From JADFOI01 sp965218935 (lineage in GTDB: Bacteria; Acidobacteriota; UBA6911; RPQK01; JADFOI01): 64,000 bases of DNA. Positions 24,587 through 34,167 of the stretch are shown here, piece after piece (position 1 is the stretch's first letter; the number at the start of each line of letters is the position of its first letter). The notes under the pieces are model-generated. The model searched no databases and had not been told where the DNA came from. It worked only from the letters and a program-made list of their open reading frames with translations. The translations under genes and the position numbers were made by a program. The stretch spans positions 62,001 to 126,000 of the forward strand of contig CBDCMH010000002.1 in assembly GCA_965218935.1 (NCBI GenBank). Reading direction: 5' to 3'.

Positions 24587-26041
24587 TTAGTTGGTGTTCT
24601 TGTTCGTTTCTCGTTGAAGTTCCTGACTGGCGCCCAGGAAGGACTTGGCAGCACGGTTCTGCTTCACCTTCTGGTCGGGACCCTGAAAGGCATCATCGAC
24701 TCGTGCTTCCAGTTCGTCCAGTTGGCGATCTGCATCCTTCTTTAGGCCGGGTACGGCAGCATCCGCTTCCTCGAGACGATCTCTGTAGTTGTCCATCAGC
24801 TCCTTGGCTTTTTCCTGATCACCACTGCGGACATAGTCTCCAACTTCTCGCATGATCGAACCCAGATTGTTCTTGATCCAGGCCGAGCGATAGAGATCCT
24901 TGTCGATGGAGGCAACGGCTTCCGTTTTTCGCTCCGGAGCCACACAGGCGATGCTCAACCGGGATGAGCCCACCTCTTGCTGGTAGGAACGTCCGTCGAC
25001 CCGATAGCTCAAGTCGATGTCGCCCAGTACATAGTCTGCAGGAACATGGTTGGCGACACTGAGCGTGGCCATAAAGGTCTTGGTACTCTCCTGAAAGAGC
25101 TGGCCGGTCCTGATAACCACCGTTCGACCTTCCCGTTCAAAGGGATAACCGGCCGCATCCACCAACTCCACTCCGTGAGGGAGAACGATGCGCATCTCAG
25201 AACCATCGGCATAGATGTCACGAGAATCATCCAGCTCTTTGGCCAGGACGGTTCCCAGCGATTCCAGATGCTCGAGATAACTGAAGTTACCCATGCCGTG
25301 ATCGGCCAGAGAAGCCATCAGAGTCTCGTTGAATCCCAATCCCATGCCCACGGTGGAAAGAACGCTGCCGTTGTCGGCAATCCGCCGGGCCATGGCTGCA
25401 AGCTCGCCGGGGTGGACGATGCCCACATTGGCGTGACCGTCCGAGAGAAGGATGACCCGTCGTCTCCGCTCCGATACACGGGCGGAGGCGGACATGCCTT
25501 CAGCTCGCAAAAGAGCGTCGCCCATATTGGTCGAATCGCCGGGATGCAAGGCTGTTGACGATATTCCTGAATCGCCGGATGTTGGTTTCACTGGCCGGGA
25601 TCAGTCGCGATTGGACGCGGGCGCCAGTGTCAAAGGTGATCAAAGCGATGCGATCACTCGGCGTCAGTCGATCCAAAAGCGTGTGGACCGCCTGAGTGGC
25701 GAAGGCCCACTTATTGTCCTCTGCCATGGAACCGCTGCGATCCAGGACGATTATGGTGTCCGTAGGCATCCTCAGGATGTCCCGCGAGATCCTGGGGGTG
25801 TCCACAGACAGGTTCAGATAAACCGTGCCATCAGCACCCTGAACGATCATCGGATGGGAACAGGGAAGCCTGAAACTTCACACCCGTTTTGGGATGGACG
25901 TTCACTTGAGGCTCGATACCCTGGACGTGAGAAAACCGGGTGAAGGCTCCCGCTTCGACCTGGACCCAGATCACTGTGGCCAGGACGGCCAGCAGGACGG
26001 CCAGGATTCCACCCTTGCGCGTTTTCCCAAATGATTTCACT
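24587..26041 (-). CDS. Membrane-anchored vWA domain protein, two apparent frame breaks
   Basis: The GTG at 26041 gives a signal-anchor head (VKSFGKTRKGGILAVLLAVLATVIWVQV) and IEPQVNVHPKTGVKFQASL. A frame change near 25855 leads to MIVQGADGTVYLNLSVDTPRISRDILRMPTDTIIVLDRSGSMAEDN, which has the MIDAS DxSxS. A second change near 25548 (NSL then HPGDSTNMGDALL, one extra T) leads to ILLSDGHANVG (MIDAS Asp). A beta-rich domain and an acidic coiled tail follow. The layout resembles vWA/Ca-channel-like (YfbK-type) proteins. The frame breaks may be sequencing errors because the motifs on both sides are intact. Confidence 0.75.
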
Positions 26042-26049
26042 CTTTCTAG

Positions 26050-26463
26050 TTGGGTGCAGACGATTACATCCCCAAACCCTTCTCGGTTGGACAACTTCTG
26101 GCTCGGGTGGAGGCGGTTTTGCGCCGATCGGGCAGGCTCCACAGAGACATGAAGGCTTTTCATCTGGGAGATCTTCTCATTGACCCGGACCGTCTAACAG
26201 GCGCCAGAGACGGAGAAGAGATCCCCTTTACCCGCCGCGAGCTGGAGATTCTCCTTTATCTCAGCAGCCATAAGGTCCGTCCCGTCTCCCGGCAGGAGCT
26301 ACTGCAGGAGGTGTGGGGCTACTCCAACGTCGATTTCGTGGAAACCCGAACCGTCGACATTCATATCGCCAAACTGCGGCGTAAAATCGAGAAAGATTCC
26401 AGCCAACCCGAGTTGCTGGTAACGGTGCGCGGCAAGGGCTACCAACTCAAGGGGGCACCATGA
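26050..26463 (+). pseudogene. OmpR/PhoB-type response regulator lacking most of its receiver domain
   Basis: Coding similarity starts abruptly with LGADDYIPKPFSVGQLLARVEAVLRRSG, the last ~30 residues of a receiver domain (K in KPF is the conserved Lys). A TAG stop stands immediately upstream at 26047. The phosphoacceptor Asp and the first ~85 residues are missing. The winged-helix DNA-binding domain is complete (FTRRELEILLYLSSHKVRPVSRQELLQEVWGY...RTVDIHIAKLRRKIE...VRGKGYQL). It overlaps the sensor kinase by four bases. The break coincides with the start of the opposing vWA gene, suggesting a deletion junction or a misassembly. Confidence 0.75.
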
Positions 26464-28457
26464 GGAAACTGCGTTTGTATTTCGCTCTTTTCTTCATCCT
26501 GCTGGCGGTGCCCATCGTCGTCCTGCTCAGGCACACCTATGGCAACCTGGAACAGGAGTCCTTCTTCTTTTATCGCCGTACTGCCGAGAGTCTGATGGTC
26601 ACCCTTCACCAGCGGCTTCAGGAAAACCTCCTGGTTGAGGAGCAGCGCCCCTACACCCACTACCGCTACATCCACGTGGCTGATCGAGCGGTTCCCCGGC
26701 AGGAAGGCTTGAACCTATCTCCCCTGGCCGACTTTCCCGTCCAATCGGAGATCCCGGGCATTTTGGGATATTTCCAGATTGATCCGGATGGAAGCTTTCA
26801 CAGCCCTCTCTTGCCCGACGAGCAAGCGGGGATCGACGTCCCCCAAAGAGAAGAGCGTGAACAAATGAGGGATGACCTGGCCACTTTGCTGGAGGGACGC
26901 AGCTTTTCCCTCACTCCCGGTTTACAGGCTGAACTGGACGAGCTGAAGCTGGAGGAATCCCCTGGCGCCAAGAAGAACCTCTCCAATTACAGGGACAATC
27001 TCGAATCGAACGTGGACATCACTCTGGAGCAGCGCTACGAGAGGGAAGCCTCTGAATCGACCTACGGCCTCCTGCGAAGCGAAGAGGATCAAAAGGCCGA
27101 CAACCTCCAGCGCCGGGTCCAGAAAAGCTCACCCAGGCAGGCCGAGATTTTTGATTCCCAACTCAAAGACGCCTATTCCCAGGATTTGGAGAAAGCGAAA
27201 GAGAGCGCAGCCCCTCAAAAGGCCGATGATGCTGCAAGCAGCCGGGTCGCTGCCGGACAGTCCCGAGCTTTGGAGATGGGCGACGAGCTTCGATCGGAAG
27301 ATAAGGATGCCCAACCCGATGTCCAGCCGGAAGTGGTGGCGGAAGTGGATCCCTTTCAAAGTGAGGTGATCGACAAGGAATGGCTGGTTTTTTATCGCAA
27401 GGTCTGGCCCCAGGACAGGCGCTACATCCAAGGGTTCGCGGCCCGTCTTTCTGAGTTTTTGGAAGCTCATCTGGATCCCGCCTTTTTGAACTCAGCATTA
27501 CCGGAGACGGCCTCATATCTGATCTTTTATGAGGGGGAGATGCTCGAACCGGCGCCACGGAGTCGGACCAACTCGAGACCCCTGCTTCTTCACAGTGCCG
27601 CCCTGCCCTATCCGCTCAACGACTTTGATCTGGCCATTACCGTCGCTCAACTTCCCCAAAGTCCGGCTCAACAGTTGGCGAACTTTCTGGCTTTCTTTCT
27701 TTCCCTGCTTTTTTTGGGCGGCTTTCTGGGAGTCTATCGACTGACCGTGAAGCAGATGGAGCTTTCCCAGAAAAAGAGCGATTTCGTTTCAGCGGTCAGT
27801 CACGAGCTAAAGACTCCACTAACGGCCATTCGAATGTATGGTGAGGTGCTCATGGAAGGATGGGTGGAGGAGGAAAAGAAGGAAGGCTACTACCAGCAGA
27901 TCCATGACGAGAGCGAGCGATTGAGTCGACTGATCCAAAACGTTTTGACACTGGCCGAGTTGGAGCGAAGCGAATGGCAAATCAACCTGACGGCGATTCA
28001 ACCGGTCGAATTCGTCGCCCAGATCACCGAGCGCTTGAGCAATCAGGTTAAGCGGGCCGGGTTTGAGTGTGAAACCGTCACTGAAGGAGAGGTGAAAGAG
28101 ATTCAAGTCGATACCGACGCCCTCACTCAGATCCTGATTAATCTCATCGACAATGCCATCAAGTTTTCCAAGGACACCGAGACCAAAAAGATTGTGTTGA
28201 CGGTGAGCCAGCTGGGCAACGACTGCTATATTCGGGTCCGCGACTTCGGCCCCGGCATCCCCAGCCGCAAACTCAAGAGCATCTTTGAAAAGTTCTACCG
28301 CATCGACAACGAGATGACCCGTACCACCCGGGGAACAGGCATCGGTCTGTCCCTGGTGAAGATGTTAGCCGACGCCATGGGCGCCCACGTGGATGTGGCC
28401 AACCGCCAACCCGGCACCGAATTCAGCCTCCGCTTCACCACCTCCATCACTTCGTGA
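26460..28457 (+). CDS. Sensor histidine kinase
   Basis: The ATG overlaps the regulator stop (ATGA). There is an N-terminal helix (residues 5-24), a ~370-residue extracytoplasmic region including a highly charged stretch, and a second helix at ~402-425 (LANFLAFFLSLLFLGGFLGVY). HisKA follows with phospho-His in FVSAVSHELKTPLTAIRMYGEVL (~447), and HATPase_c with N box NLIDNAIKFS, G1 RDFGPGIPSRKL, F box FEKFYR and G2 GTGIGLSLV. All catalytic motifs are intact. The sensed signal cannot be inferred. Confidence 0.92.
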   Translation: MRKLRLYFALFFILLAVPIVVLLRHTYGNLEQESFFFYRRTAESLMVTLHQRLQENLLVEEQRPYTHYRYIHVADRAVPRQEGLNLSPLADFPVQSEIPGILGYFQIDPDGSFHSPLLPDEQAGIDVPQREEREQMRDDLATLLEGRSFSLTPGLQAELDELKLEESPGAKKNLSNYRDNLESNVDITLEQRYEREASESTYGLLRSEEDQKADNLQRRVQKSSPRQAEIFDSQLKDAYSQDLEKAKESAAPQKADDAASSRVAAGQSRALEMGDELRSEDKDAQPDVQPEVVAEVDPFQSEVIDKEWLVFYRKVWPQDRRYIQGFAARLSEFLEAHLDPAFLNSALPETASYLIFYEGEMLEPAPRSRTNSRPLLLHSAALPYPLNDFDLAITVAQLPQSPAQQLANFLAFFLSLLFLGGFLGVYRLTVKQMELSQKKSDFVSAVSHELKTPLTAIRMYGEVLMEGWVEEEKKEGYYQQIHDESERLSRLIQNVLTLAELERSEWQINLTAIQPVEFVAQITERLSNQVKRAGFECETVTEGEVKEIQVDTDALTQILINLIDNAIKFSKDTETKKIVLTVSQLGNDCYIRVRDFGPGIPSRKLKSIFEKFYRIDNEMTRTTRGTGIGLSLVKMLADAMGAHVDVANRQPGTEFSLRFTTSITS

Positions 28458-28572
28458 CGTCGTGCTGTCGTGCAGCCGTGCTATTGTGCCGTCGTGTAGT
28501 CGCAGGGGCGAAATGTGGGAACGTTTCCCATATTTCCGTTTTGAATTTTGAATTTTCGGCCTCCGGCCGGGC

Positions 28573-29304
28573 TCAGTGCGTCATCGCATAGATGACATAA
28601 TTTATGCCCAGTTTATAGGCCTCGTTGGAAAGGCTGACCGGGAAAAAATCCTCGTCGGACCACTCCCAGTAATCACCGATGTCGTTGTTGAAATTGACGA
28701 TCACCTGGACCCGGCCCGTTTCATCCGACATCCCATGGAATTCAGCGGGATTGCCGTAGGTCCTGGGAGCGATCATATCGAGCGTTTCGATCTGGTAAAA
28801 GCACTGGAAAATAGGGTGATCCACGGTCAGTCTTTCCATCTTTCGCTCGGGAAAAACCTGTTTCATGCTGGACATAAAGGCCGACCACTGCCAGGATCCA
28901 TCAAAGTCATCGAAAATCGCAAAGCCTCCCCGCAGGAAATACTCGCGAAGATTTTTCACCTCAGCAGGAGTGACCCCCCAGGTACCGGGCTCACTGAAAT
29001 AAAGAAGCGGATAATCCATAATCCTCGGATCATCCAGGTCCACGATGATGTAGGACTCGGGGGTAGTCTGAATGCCGGTGATCTCGGAGAGGATCTTCAG
29101 AAAATTGCGCTCCGCTCGGGGATAGTCGTGAGCCCAACCACCTCGGAAGAAGCGGCCATTCTCGTTGAACCTGACCCGGGCAAACTGGAAATAGATCGGG
29201 TCATCAGGAAGGATATAGCGGTCAGCCCCCGGAAAAGCGATGACGCAGGTCAGGGCCAAAACAGCACCTGCGATCCACAATCTTTTCCCCATGATCCTCT
29301 GCAC
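28573..29304 (-). CDS. DUF4159 domain protein, secreted
   Basis: A signal peptide (KRLWIAGAVLALTCVIAFPGAD; the start may be 29292 instead of 29304) precedes the DUF4159 pattern: FQFARVRFNENGRFFRGGWAHDYPRAERNFLKILSEITGIQTTPE, YPLLYFSEPGTWGVTPAEVKNLREYFLRGGFAIFDDF, ERLTVDHPIFQCFY. The fold is related to class I glutamine amidotransferase-like domains. DUF4159 proteins often neighbour vWA/MoxR-type modules; here a vWA gene lies 2.5 kb away. Function unknown. Confidence 0.85.
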   Translation of the reverse strand: MQRIMGKRLWIAGAVLALTCVIAFPGADRYILPDDPIYFQFARVRFNENGRFFRGGWAHDYPRAERNFLKILSEITGIQTTPESYIIVDLDDPRIMDYPLLYFSEPGTWGVTPAEVKNLREYFLRGGFAIFDDFDGSWQWSAFMSSMKQVFPERKMERLTVDHPIFQCFYQIETLDMIAPRTYGNPAEFHGMSDETGRVQVIVNFNNDIGDYWEWSDEDFFPVSLSNEAYKLGINYVIYAMTH

Positions 29305-29381
29305 CTCAGGTCCGGGCCGGATAGCGGAAGCACTCGACCCATTGTATTCTCAAGTCCATTGTAAAAGAGTATCTTTAAAAA

Positions 29382-31202
29382 GTGAAAACACTTCTGTCCC
29401 CAATATCCTTTTTCTTGCTTTTACTGAGCACTCCCCTGCTCTTGGGGACAGAGATCCCTTTACCCACACTAGCGGAGCACTACGACAGCTTCGATCCTGA
29501 GACCGAGGGCCCTCTTCTTTTCAGCAGCATCTTCCCAGAACTAGACCCCTCCCAGCAGTCGCTGCTCCTGGGCCTGATGGCAGAGCCGGGAAACGCAGAG
29601 GAATCCACATCCTCCAGGGCCGAGCGGATTGCCCAGCTCAAAACGGTGGATTGGACCCAGTGGCGGCCCCAAGTCCTGGAGCTCCTGCTTCATCGCTCGC
29701 GCGTCCTGGAGGCCGTTCCCGATAATGCCCGCGACTGGCTTCCCATCGTTCATGACTCCCTCCTGTTTTTCCTGGACCATTTAGGCGAAGAGCGTCTCTT
29801 GGAACGGCTCCTGAATCAGGCTTCTGTTCCCGAGAATGCTCCCAGAGGTGAGCAGGTCCTGCAGTTTCTGGCCCAGACACCCACTCTTCAGAAGATTGGA
29901 CAGATCTTTGCCAGAAATCCAGAGGTTCCCCAGGACCTGAGGGAAGCTCTTCAGGTCCTGGAGAACAGCTTACAAACGACCAGTCGCGACCAGGTGCGGG
30001 AATCCATCCTCCAAGAAATCGGTCCCGAAACCATGGAGGAATACCAGGTTCACTTTGCAGAGGAAGTTCTTGCCGAAGCAACGGTAGGCGTCATCCTGCG
30101 CTGTACTCTGGTGCTGCCAGGAGAGACCCTGATCCGGGAAGCCGTAGCCAAGGTGATCAAGCCCTATGCCATGACGGCACTCCAGGAAGAATTGGAAATC
30201 TTTGATCGTTTGACCCAGTACTTTGCCGAGTATTCCGACTCTTATGCCGTCGGAACCATTCTGATCTCAGACATGTTCGAAGAAATCCGTGAGGCTTTGT
30301 CCAAGGAGATCCAGATCGTTGACGAGCAGAAGAATCTGGCTCAAGCGCGAGAATACTATCAGCTCAACGAACGAGTGATTGTGCCGGAACTTTATCCCCT
30401 GTCCACGGAGCGTGTGACCTTCATGGAGTTTATCCACGGCGAAAAGATAACCGATGCCTTTCCCGGCCAACCTCAGGCCAGGGCCAGGTTAGCCCGTCAA
30501 CTCGTCGATGCACTCACCTTCGATGCGCTCTTGTCCCCCCATGAGCAGGCTCTTTTTCATGGCGACCCCCATGCCGGGAATGTCTTCCATGTCCTGGATT
30601 ACCCTCAGGATCCTTATCGCATCGCTCTCTTGGATTGGGGGCTCTCCGGTGAGTTCTCCCGAGAGCAGCGAGCCCAGCTCATGCAGTTGTTTTTGGGCGT
30701 CCGTTTGAACCATGCCAAGCGCTTGAGAAACAATATCGGAGCTCTCATTGAAGGAGAGGATTGGGCAACGCCGGAGGGGCAGGAAGCGATAAGCGTCATT
30801 GTCGAAGAAACGCTTGCTGAGAAAGGCCAGGGACGGATCTTCGACGTCCTGGGTCAGTTGATGAGCAAGGCTGCTGAGCGGGGATATAAGATCCGCTTCA
30901 ATATCGGCCTCTTTATCAAGTCGCAGATTACCGTCGGCGGGATTCTCTCCGAGTTGGATCCCGAGCTGAATCAGGATCAGTACCTGATGGATCGGATCTC
31001 AGGTCAGGTTTTCAAGGAGACGCCCAAACGTCTCCTCTACACCCTCTGGTTTCCCGCCTGGAACTCTCACAGTTACACCACCCAGCTTTCCAACGAAGAC
31101 ATCAAGGATGTAAAGTTTCAGTCCTGGGGAAGGGGTCTGAAGACGGCGGGAAAGGGTATATGGAAAGGGATCCGCTGGCCCGTCGAAGTCCTCATCCCTT
31201 AA
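29382..31202 (+). CDS. ABC1/AarF/UbiB-type kinase-like protein with signal peptide
   Basis: A GTG start gives MKTLLSPISFFLLLLSTPLLLGTEIPL, a clear signal peptide. From residue ~165 the ABC1 hallmarks appear: KIGQIFARNPEVPQDLREALQ (KxGQ motif), REAVAKVIKPYA (AAK-like Lys, where the Ala-rich loop of UbiB is changed), PELYPLSTERVTFMEFIHGEKITDA, ALFHGDPHAGNVFHV (catalytic loop) and RIALLDWGLSGEF (DFG-like). UbiB proteins are membrane ATPases of ubiquinone metabolism; an exported form is unusual, because ATP is absent from the periplasm. Confidence 0.8.
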   Translation: MKTLLSPISFFLLLLSTPLLLGTEIPLPTLAEHYDSFDPETEGPLLFSSIFPELDPSQQSLLLGLMAEPGNAEESTSSRAERIAQLKTVDWTQWRPQVLELLLHRSRVLEAVPDNARDWLPIVHDSLLFFLDHLGEERLLERLLNQASVPENAPRGEQVLQFLAQTPTLQKIGQIFARNPEVPQDLREALQVLENSLQTTSRDQVRESILQEIGPETMEEYQVHFAEEVLAEATVGVILRCTLVLPGETLIREAVAKVIKPYAMTALQEELEIFDRLTQYFAEYSDSYAVGTILISDMFEEIREALSKEIQIVDEQKNLAQAREYYQLNERVIVPELYPLSTERVTFMEFIHGEKITDAFPGQPQARARLARQLVDALTFDALLSPHEQALFHGDPHAGNVFHVLDYPQDPYRIALLDWGLSGEFSREQRAQLMQLFLGVRLNHAKRLRNNIGALIEGEDWATPEGQEAISVIVEETLAEKGQGRIFDVLGQLMSKAAERGYKIRFNIGLFIKSQITVGGILSELDPELNQDQYLMDRISGQVFKETPKRLLYTLWFPAWNSHSYTTQLSNEDIKDVKFQSWGRGLKTAGKGIWKGIRWPVEVLIP

Positions 31203-31208
31203 GCGGCC

Positions 31209-31243
31209 CCTCCGGAATGTAGGAGGCACCTCAGGTGCCGAAC
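31209..31243. repeat. Interspersed hairpin repeat, copy 1
   Basis: CCGGAATGTAGGAGGCAC followed by CTCAGGTGCCGAAC; GGCACCT/AGGTGCC forms a hairpin. It lies between the ABC1-like gene and glpD. Other copies are at 33783, 34855, 41842 (variant) and 41892. Confidence 0.75.
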
Positions 31244-31284
31244 TCCCCCCCGTCACTACCCTGGGGTATATTGACCAAGCTCCC

Positions 31285-32874
31285 ATGAACCGCTTCCAGC
31301 AACTACGCGGTACGACTTTCGACCTCATCGTCATCGGCGGTGGAATCATCGGCGCCGGCATTGCCCGAGACGCAGCACTGCGCGGTCTCAAAGTGGCCCT
31401 CTTCGAGAAGAACGATTTCGGCAGCGGCACCACCTCCGCATCCACACGCATCATCCATGGCGGATTGCGTTATCTGGAAATGTTCGACTTCCGCTTGGTG
31501 CGCATGGATCTCAGGGAAAGAGAAATTCTGCTTCGAATCGCTCCCCATCTGGTCAAACCCCTCGACTTCCTCCTTCCTTTTTATGAGAGCAGCCTATTCT
31601 ACCGCACCAGGATGAAGGCGGGCATGGCGCTTTACGACATGCTCAGCTATGACAAAAGTCTCCCCAACCATCGCTTCCTCGGCCCTTCTGAAGTAGCGAC
31701 CCTGGAGCCGGGTCTCAAGAAGGACGGCTTAGCCGGCGCGGTCCTTTACTCCGATGCCCAGGTAGATTCACCGGAAAGACTGTGCCTGGAAAATATCATT
31801 GACGCACGCCGGCACGACGCCTGCACACTCAATGACGTGGAAGTCACCGGGGCCCTTCGCTCCGCTGCGACCGTTGAAGGAGTGGCGGTTCGAGACCTGC
31901 CCAGCGGCGAGGAGTTGGAGGTGAAAGGACGCATGGTGGTCAACGCCACCGGTCCCTGGTTTGACCGAATGGCTGGGGTGCTGACCTCCGACACCCAGAA
32001 CAGGGTGCGAACCACCAAGGGCATTCACATCATCTGTCCTCCCCTCAGCCAGCGGGCCCTGGTGCTCTTTTCCGGAGTCGACAAACGACTCTTCTTCGTC
32101 ATTCCCTGGTGTGGACACAGCTTGATCGGCACCACCGATACCGATTTTCACGAGGATCCGGCTCAGGCTCGGGCCACGGGGAAGGATGTAAAGTACCTGC
32201 TCGAGTCGCTTGAAGAATTCTTCCCCCATGGAGATTCTCAGATTTATTTCAGTAGTGCGGGCGTTCGAGCTCTGGTGATGAAAGGGGGGAGTGAATCCTC
32301 TGTCTCGAGGCTGCATCAAGTGATCGATGGAGAACAGATCAACGCTCCCGGTCTGGTCTCGGTGTTGGGAGGAAAAATCACCGCCTATCGAGCCATCGCA
32401 GAGGAAGTGACGGACCTGGTCTGTAACAAACTGGAAGTGAATCCACCCTGTGAGACCGCCAACCTTCCCCTACCGGGAGCCCAGGAGATCACAACCGCCT
32501 CGGTTCACAGCAGCATGACCCAAGCGGTCATTGGGTACTTGTATTCCCTCTACGGAAATCGGGCCGATGAGGTTTTACACCTGGCCGAGTCGGACCCGGA
32601 ACTTCAGAGAGCCCTGGCTCGTTATTCCCGGGATATTGCCGCCCAGGTGGTTTTCGCGGTTCGCCAGGAGCTGTGTCTGCACCTGAACGACTTCCTGTTG
32701 CGTCGAAGCCTGCTGGGGTTTACCCGCGACCAGGGAGGCCAGGCTGTCGAGCAAACGGTCTCTTACATGACCCGGGAGCTTTCCTGGTCCCAAGCTCAAA
32801 TCGCGACCGAGGTGCAAAGCTACGAGAGGCACAGCACTCGAACTCAAGAATTCCGAGACGAGTTACCGAAGTAG
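31285..32874 (+). CDS. glpD: FAD-dependent glycerol-3-phosphate dehydrogenase
   Basis: The N-terminal dinucleotide fold is FDLIVIGGGIIGAGIARDAALRGLKVALFEKNDFGSGTTSASTRIIHGGLRYLEMFD, the exact GlpD/GlpA signature. TTKGIHIICPP, FFVIPWCGHSLIGTTDTDF and VLGGKITAYRAIAEEVTDLV follow, and the C-terminal domain is complete. It oxidises glycerol 3-phosphate and passes electrons to quinone at the membrane. The convergent GDPD gene supplies its substrate from glycerophosphodiesters. At 529 aa it is normal. Confidence 0.95.
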   Translation: MNRFQQLRGTTFDLIVIGGGIIGAGIARDAALRGLKVALFEKNDFGSGTTSASTRIIHGGLRYLEMFDFRLVRMDLREREILLRIAPHLVKPLDFLLPFYESSLFYRTRMKAGMALYDMLSYDKSLPNHRFLGPSEVATLEPGLKKDGLAGAVLYSDAQVDSPERLCLENIIDARRHDACTLNDVEVTGALRSAATVEGVAVRDLPSGEELEVKGRMVVNATGPWFDRMAGVLTSDTQNRVRTTKGIHIICPPLSQRALVLFSGVDKRLFFVIPWCGHSLIGTTDTDFHEDPAQARATGKDVKYLLESLEEFFPHGDSQIYFSSAGVRALVMKGGSESSVSRLHQVIDGEQINAPGLVSVLGGKITAYRAIAEEVTDLVCNKLEVNPPCETANLPLPGAQEITTASVHSSMTQAVIGYLYSLYGNRADEVLHLAESDPELQRALARYSRDIAAQVVFAVRQELCLHLNDFLLRRSLLGFTRDQGGQAVEQTVSYMTRELSWSQAQIATEVQSYERHSTRTQEFRDELPK

Positions 32875-32880
32875 AACCTG

Positions 32881-33771
32881 TTACCGGCGGGGGAATTGAT
32901 CGGGGTTGTCGGTAAAGAGAGCGTCGATATCCAGGCTGTGAAGGTAGTAGGTCATCTCTTCTCCCACATCGGAAAATCCTTCGCCTACCGCAGAGGACCC
33001 GAAGGTGTACGCGGTCACGCTGAGGCCGGCCTTGTGGGCCCATTCGACCAGGTTGGGGTTGGCCCGCAGAAGGTTCTTGTCCGGGCCAATTCCCGCGAAT
33101 TCCTCCACCCTGTGAAGTTCTTCCGGCGAGAGCCAGGCTTGATCACCCTCTCCCAGCAAGAGCACCCGGGGAAGGCGGTTTCGATGTTCATCCGCCATCC
33201 TTCTCAGGCTCTGGGCGCTGAAAGATTGAAGAACGACAGGAGTACTCGAATCTGCACCGGGCCAATCCAGGCCAATTCTCTTGAGTTCATTGACAACCGC
33301 CTGTTCCATATCGAAGCCGTGCTCACGGTAGGTCTCTGGGTTTTTGATTTCGGGAAACAGACCCGCTTTGCCGCGGATCTCCTGGATGGCCTCGTGCCAG
33401 GTCGGAATTTGGGCACCAGAAAAGGTGGACCGTCCCCTTTTTTCTCCGAACCAGGAGCCGGCATCCAGCTGTTTGATTTCCTCCACACTGAAATCGGCCA
33501 CAAACCAGTGTCTTTCCGTGACGCCGCCGACCAGGACGTCGCGGTATCGAACAGGAAACATTTCTTGAACATTGGTGGTGCGCTCCAGACTCAAATCGTG
33601 CAGGCAAACCAGAACACCCTCCTTGCTCATCTGCAGATCCTGTTCCACGTAGTGAGCGCCCTGCTCAATGGCCAGACGATAAGCCTCAAGCGTATGCTCG
33701 GGCGCATACCCGGAGGCCCCTCGATGAGCAATCAGAGTTTTCTTATTGTAGGGAGCAAAAACTTCGGCCAT
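32881..33771 (-). CDS. glpQ: Glycerophosphodiester phosphodiesterase
   Basis: The motifs LIAHRGASGYAPEHTLEAYRLAIEQGAHYVEQDLQMSKEGVLVCLHDLSLERTT contain the catalytic His pair and the Glu/Asp metal ligands, as in GlpQ and UgpQ. LFPEIKNPE supplies another acidic residue, and the end DIDALFTDNPDQF is the family tail. At 296 aa without a signal peptide, a cytoplasmic (UgpQ-like) location is likely. It yields glycerol 3-phosphate, the substrate of the neighbouring glpD. Confidence 0.92.
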   Translation of the reverse strand: MAEVFAPYNKKTLIAHRGASGYAPEHTLEAYRLAIEQGAHYVEQDLQMSKEGVLVCLHDLSLERTTNVQEMFPVRYRDVLVGGVTERHWFVADFSVEEIKQLDAGSWFGEKRGRSTFSGAQIPTWHEAIQEIRGKAGLFPEIKNPETYREHGFDMEQAVVNELKRIGLDWPGADSSTPVVLQSFSAQSLRRMADEHRNRLPRVLLLGEGDQAWLSPEELHRVEEFAGIGPDKNLLRANPNLVEWAHKAGLSVTAYTFGSSAVGEGFSDVGEEMTYYLHSLDIDALFTDNPDQFPRR

Positions 33772-33782
33772 CTAGTCAGACC

Positions 33783-33816
33783 CTCCGGAATGTAGGAGGC
33801 ACCTCAGGTGCCGAAC
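33783..33816. repeat. Interspersed hairpin repeat, copy 2
   Basis: Same unit as at 31209 (CCGGAATGTAGGAGGCAC...GGTGCCGAAC), located between the glpQ start and the higA stop. Confidence 0.75.
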
Positions 33817-33826
33817 GGCCCACAGA

Positions 33827-34138
33827 TTACCCAGTGGCTGCAACGCATTTGGGAATAGCGGCTAGCCTCTTTTCCAGCCGGTCCTGTTCCCTCTCCAGGT
33901 CATACTGACTTTGTATACCTGCCCAGAACTCCGCAGACGTGCCGAAGTACTTGGACAACAGTAATGCCGTCTCAGCTGTAATCGAACGTTCTCCATTCAC
34001 GATGGCATGAATGCGGCGCGCATCTACTCCTATATCTTTGGCCAGTCGATATTGAGACATTCCCATAGGTTCTAGAAATTCCTTATTCAAAATTTCTCCG
34101 GGATGGATGGGTGGCAACCGTTTCTTGCTACGAGCCAT
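33827..34138 (-). CDS. higA: HigA-type antitoxin
   Basis: PIHPGEILNKEFLEPMGMSQYRLAKDIGVDARRIHAIVNGERSITAETALLLSKYFGTSAEFWAGIQSQYDLE is the full HigA/VapI signature (HPGEIL...LGxS...SAEFWxxLQxxYDL). It lies 29 bases downstream of the toxin gene. Confidence 0.93.
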   Translation of the reverse strand: MARSKKRLPPIHPGEILNKEFLEPMGMSQYRLAKDIGVDARRIHAIVNGERSITAETALLLSKYFGTSAEFWAGIQSQYDLEREQDRLEKRLAAIPKCVAATG

Positions 34139-34167
34139 TATTTCTTCTCCTTCTTTGGGTTCATTTT

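Noticed and set aside
28458..28540. GTCGTG-type short repeats after the sensor kinase gene considered as a terminator
   Set aside because: The units are direct (CGTCGTGCTGTCGTGC...), do not form a stable stem and have no T-run.
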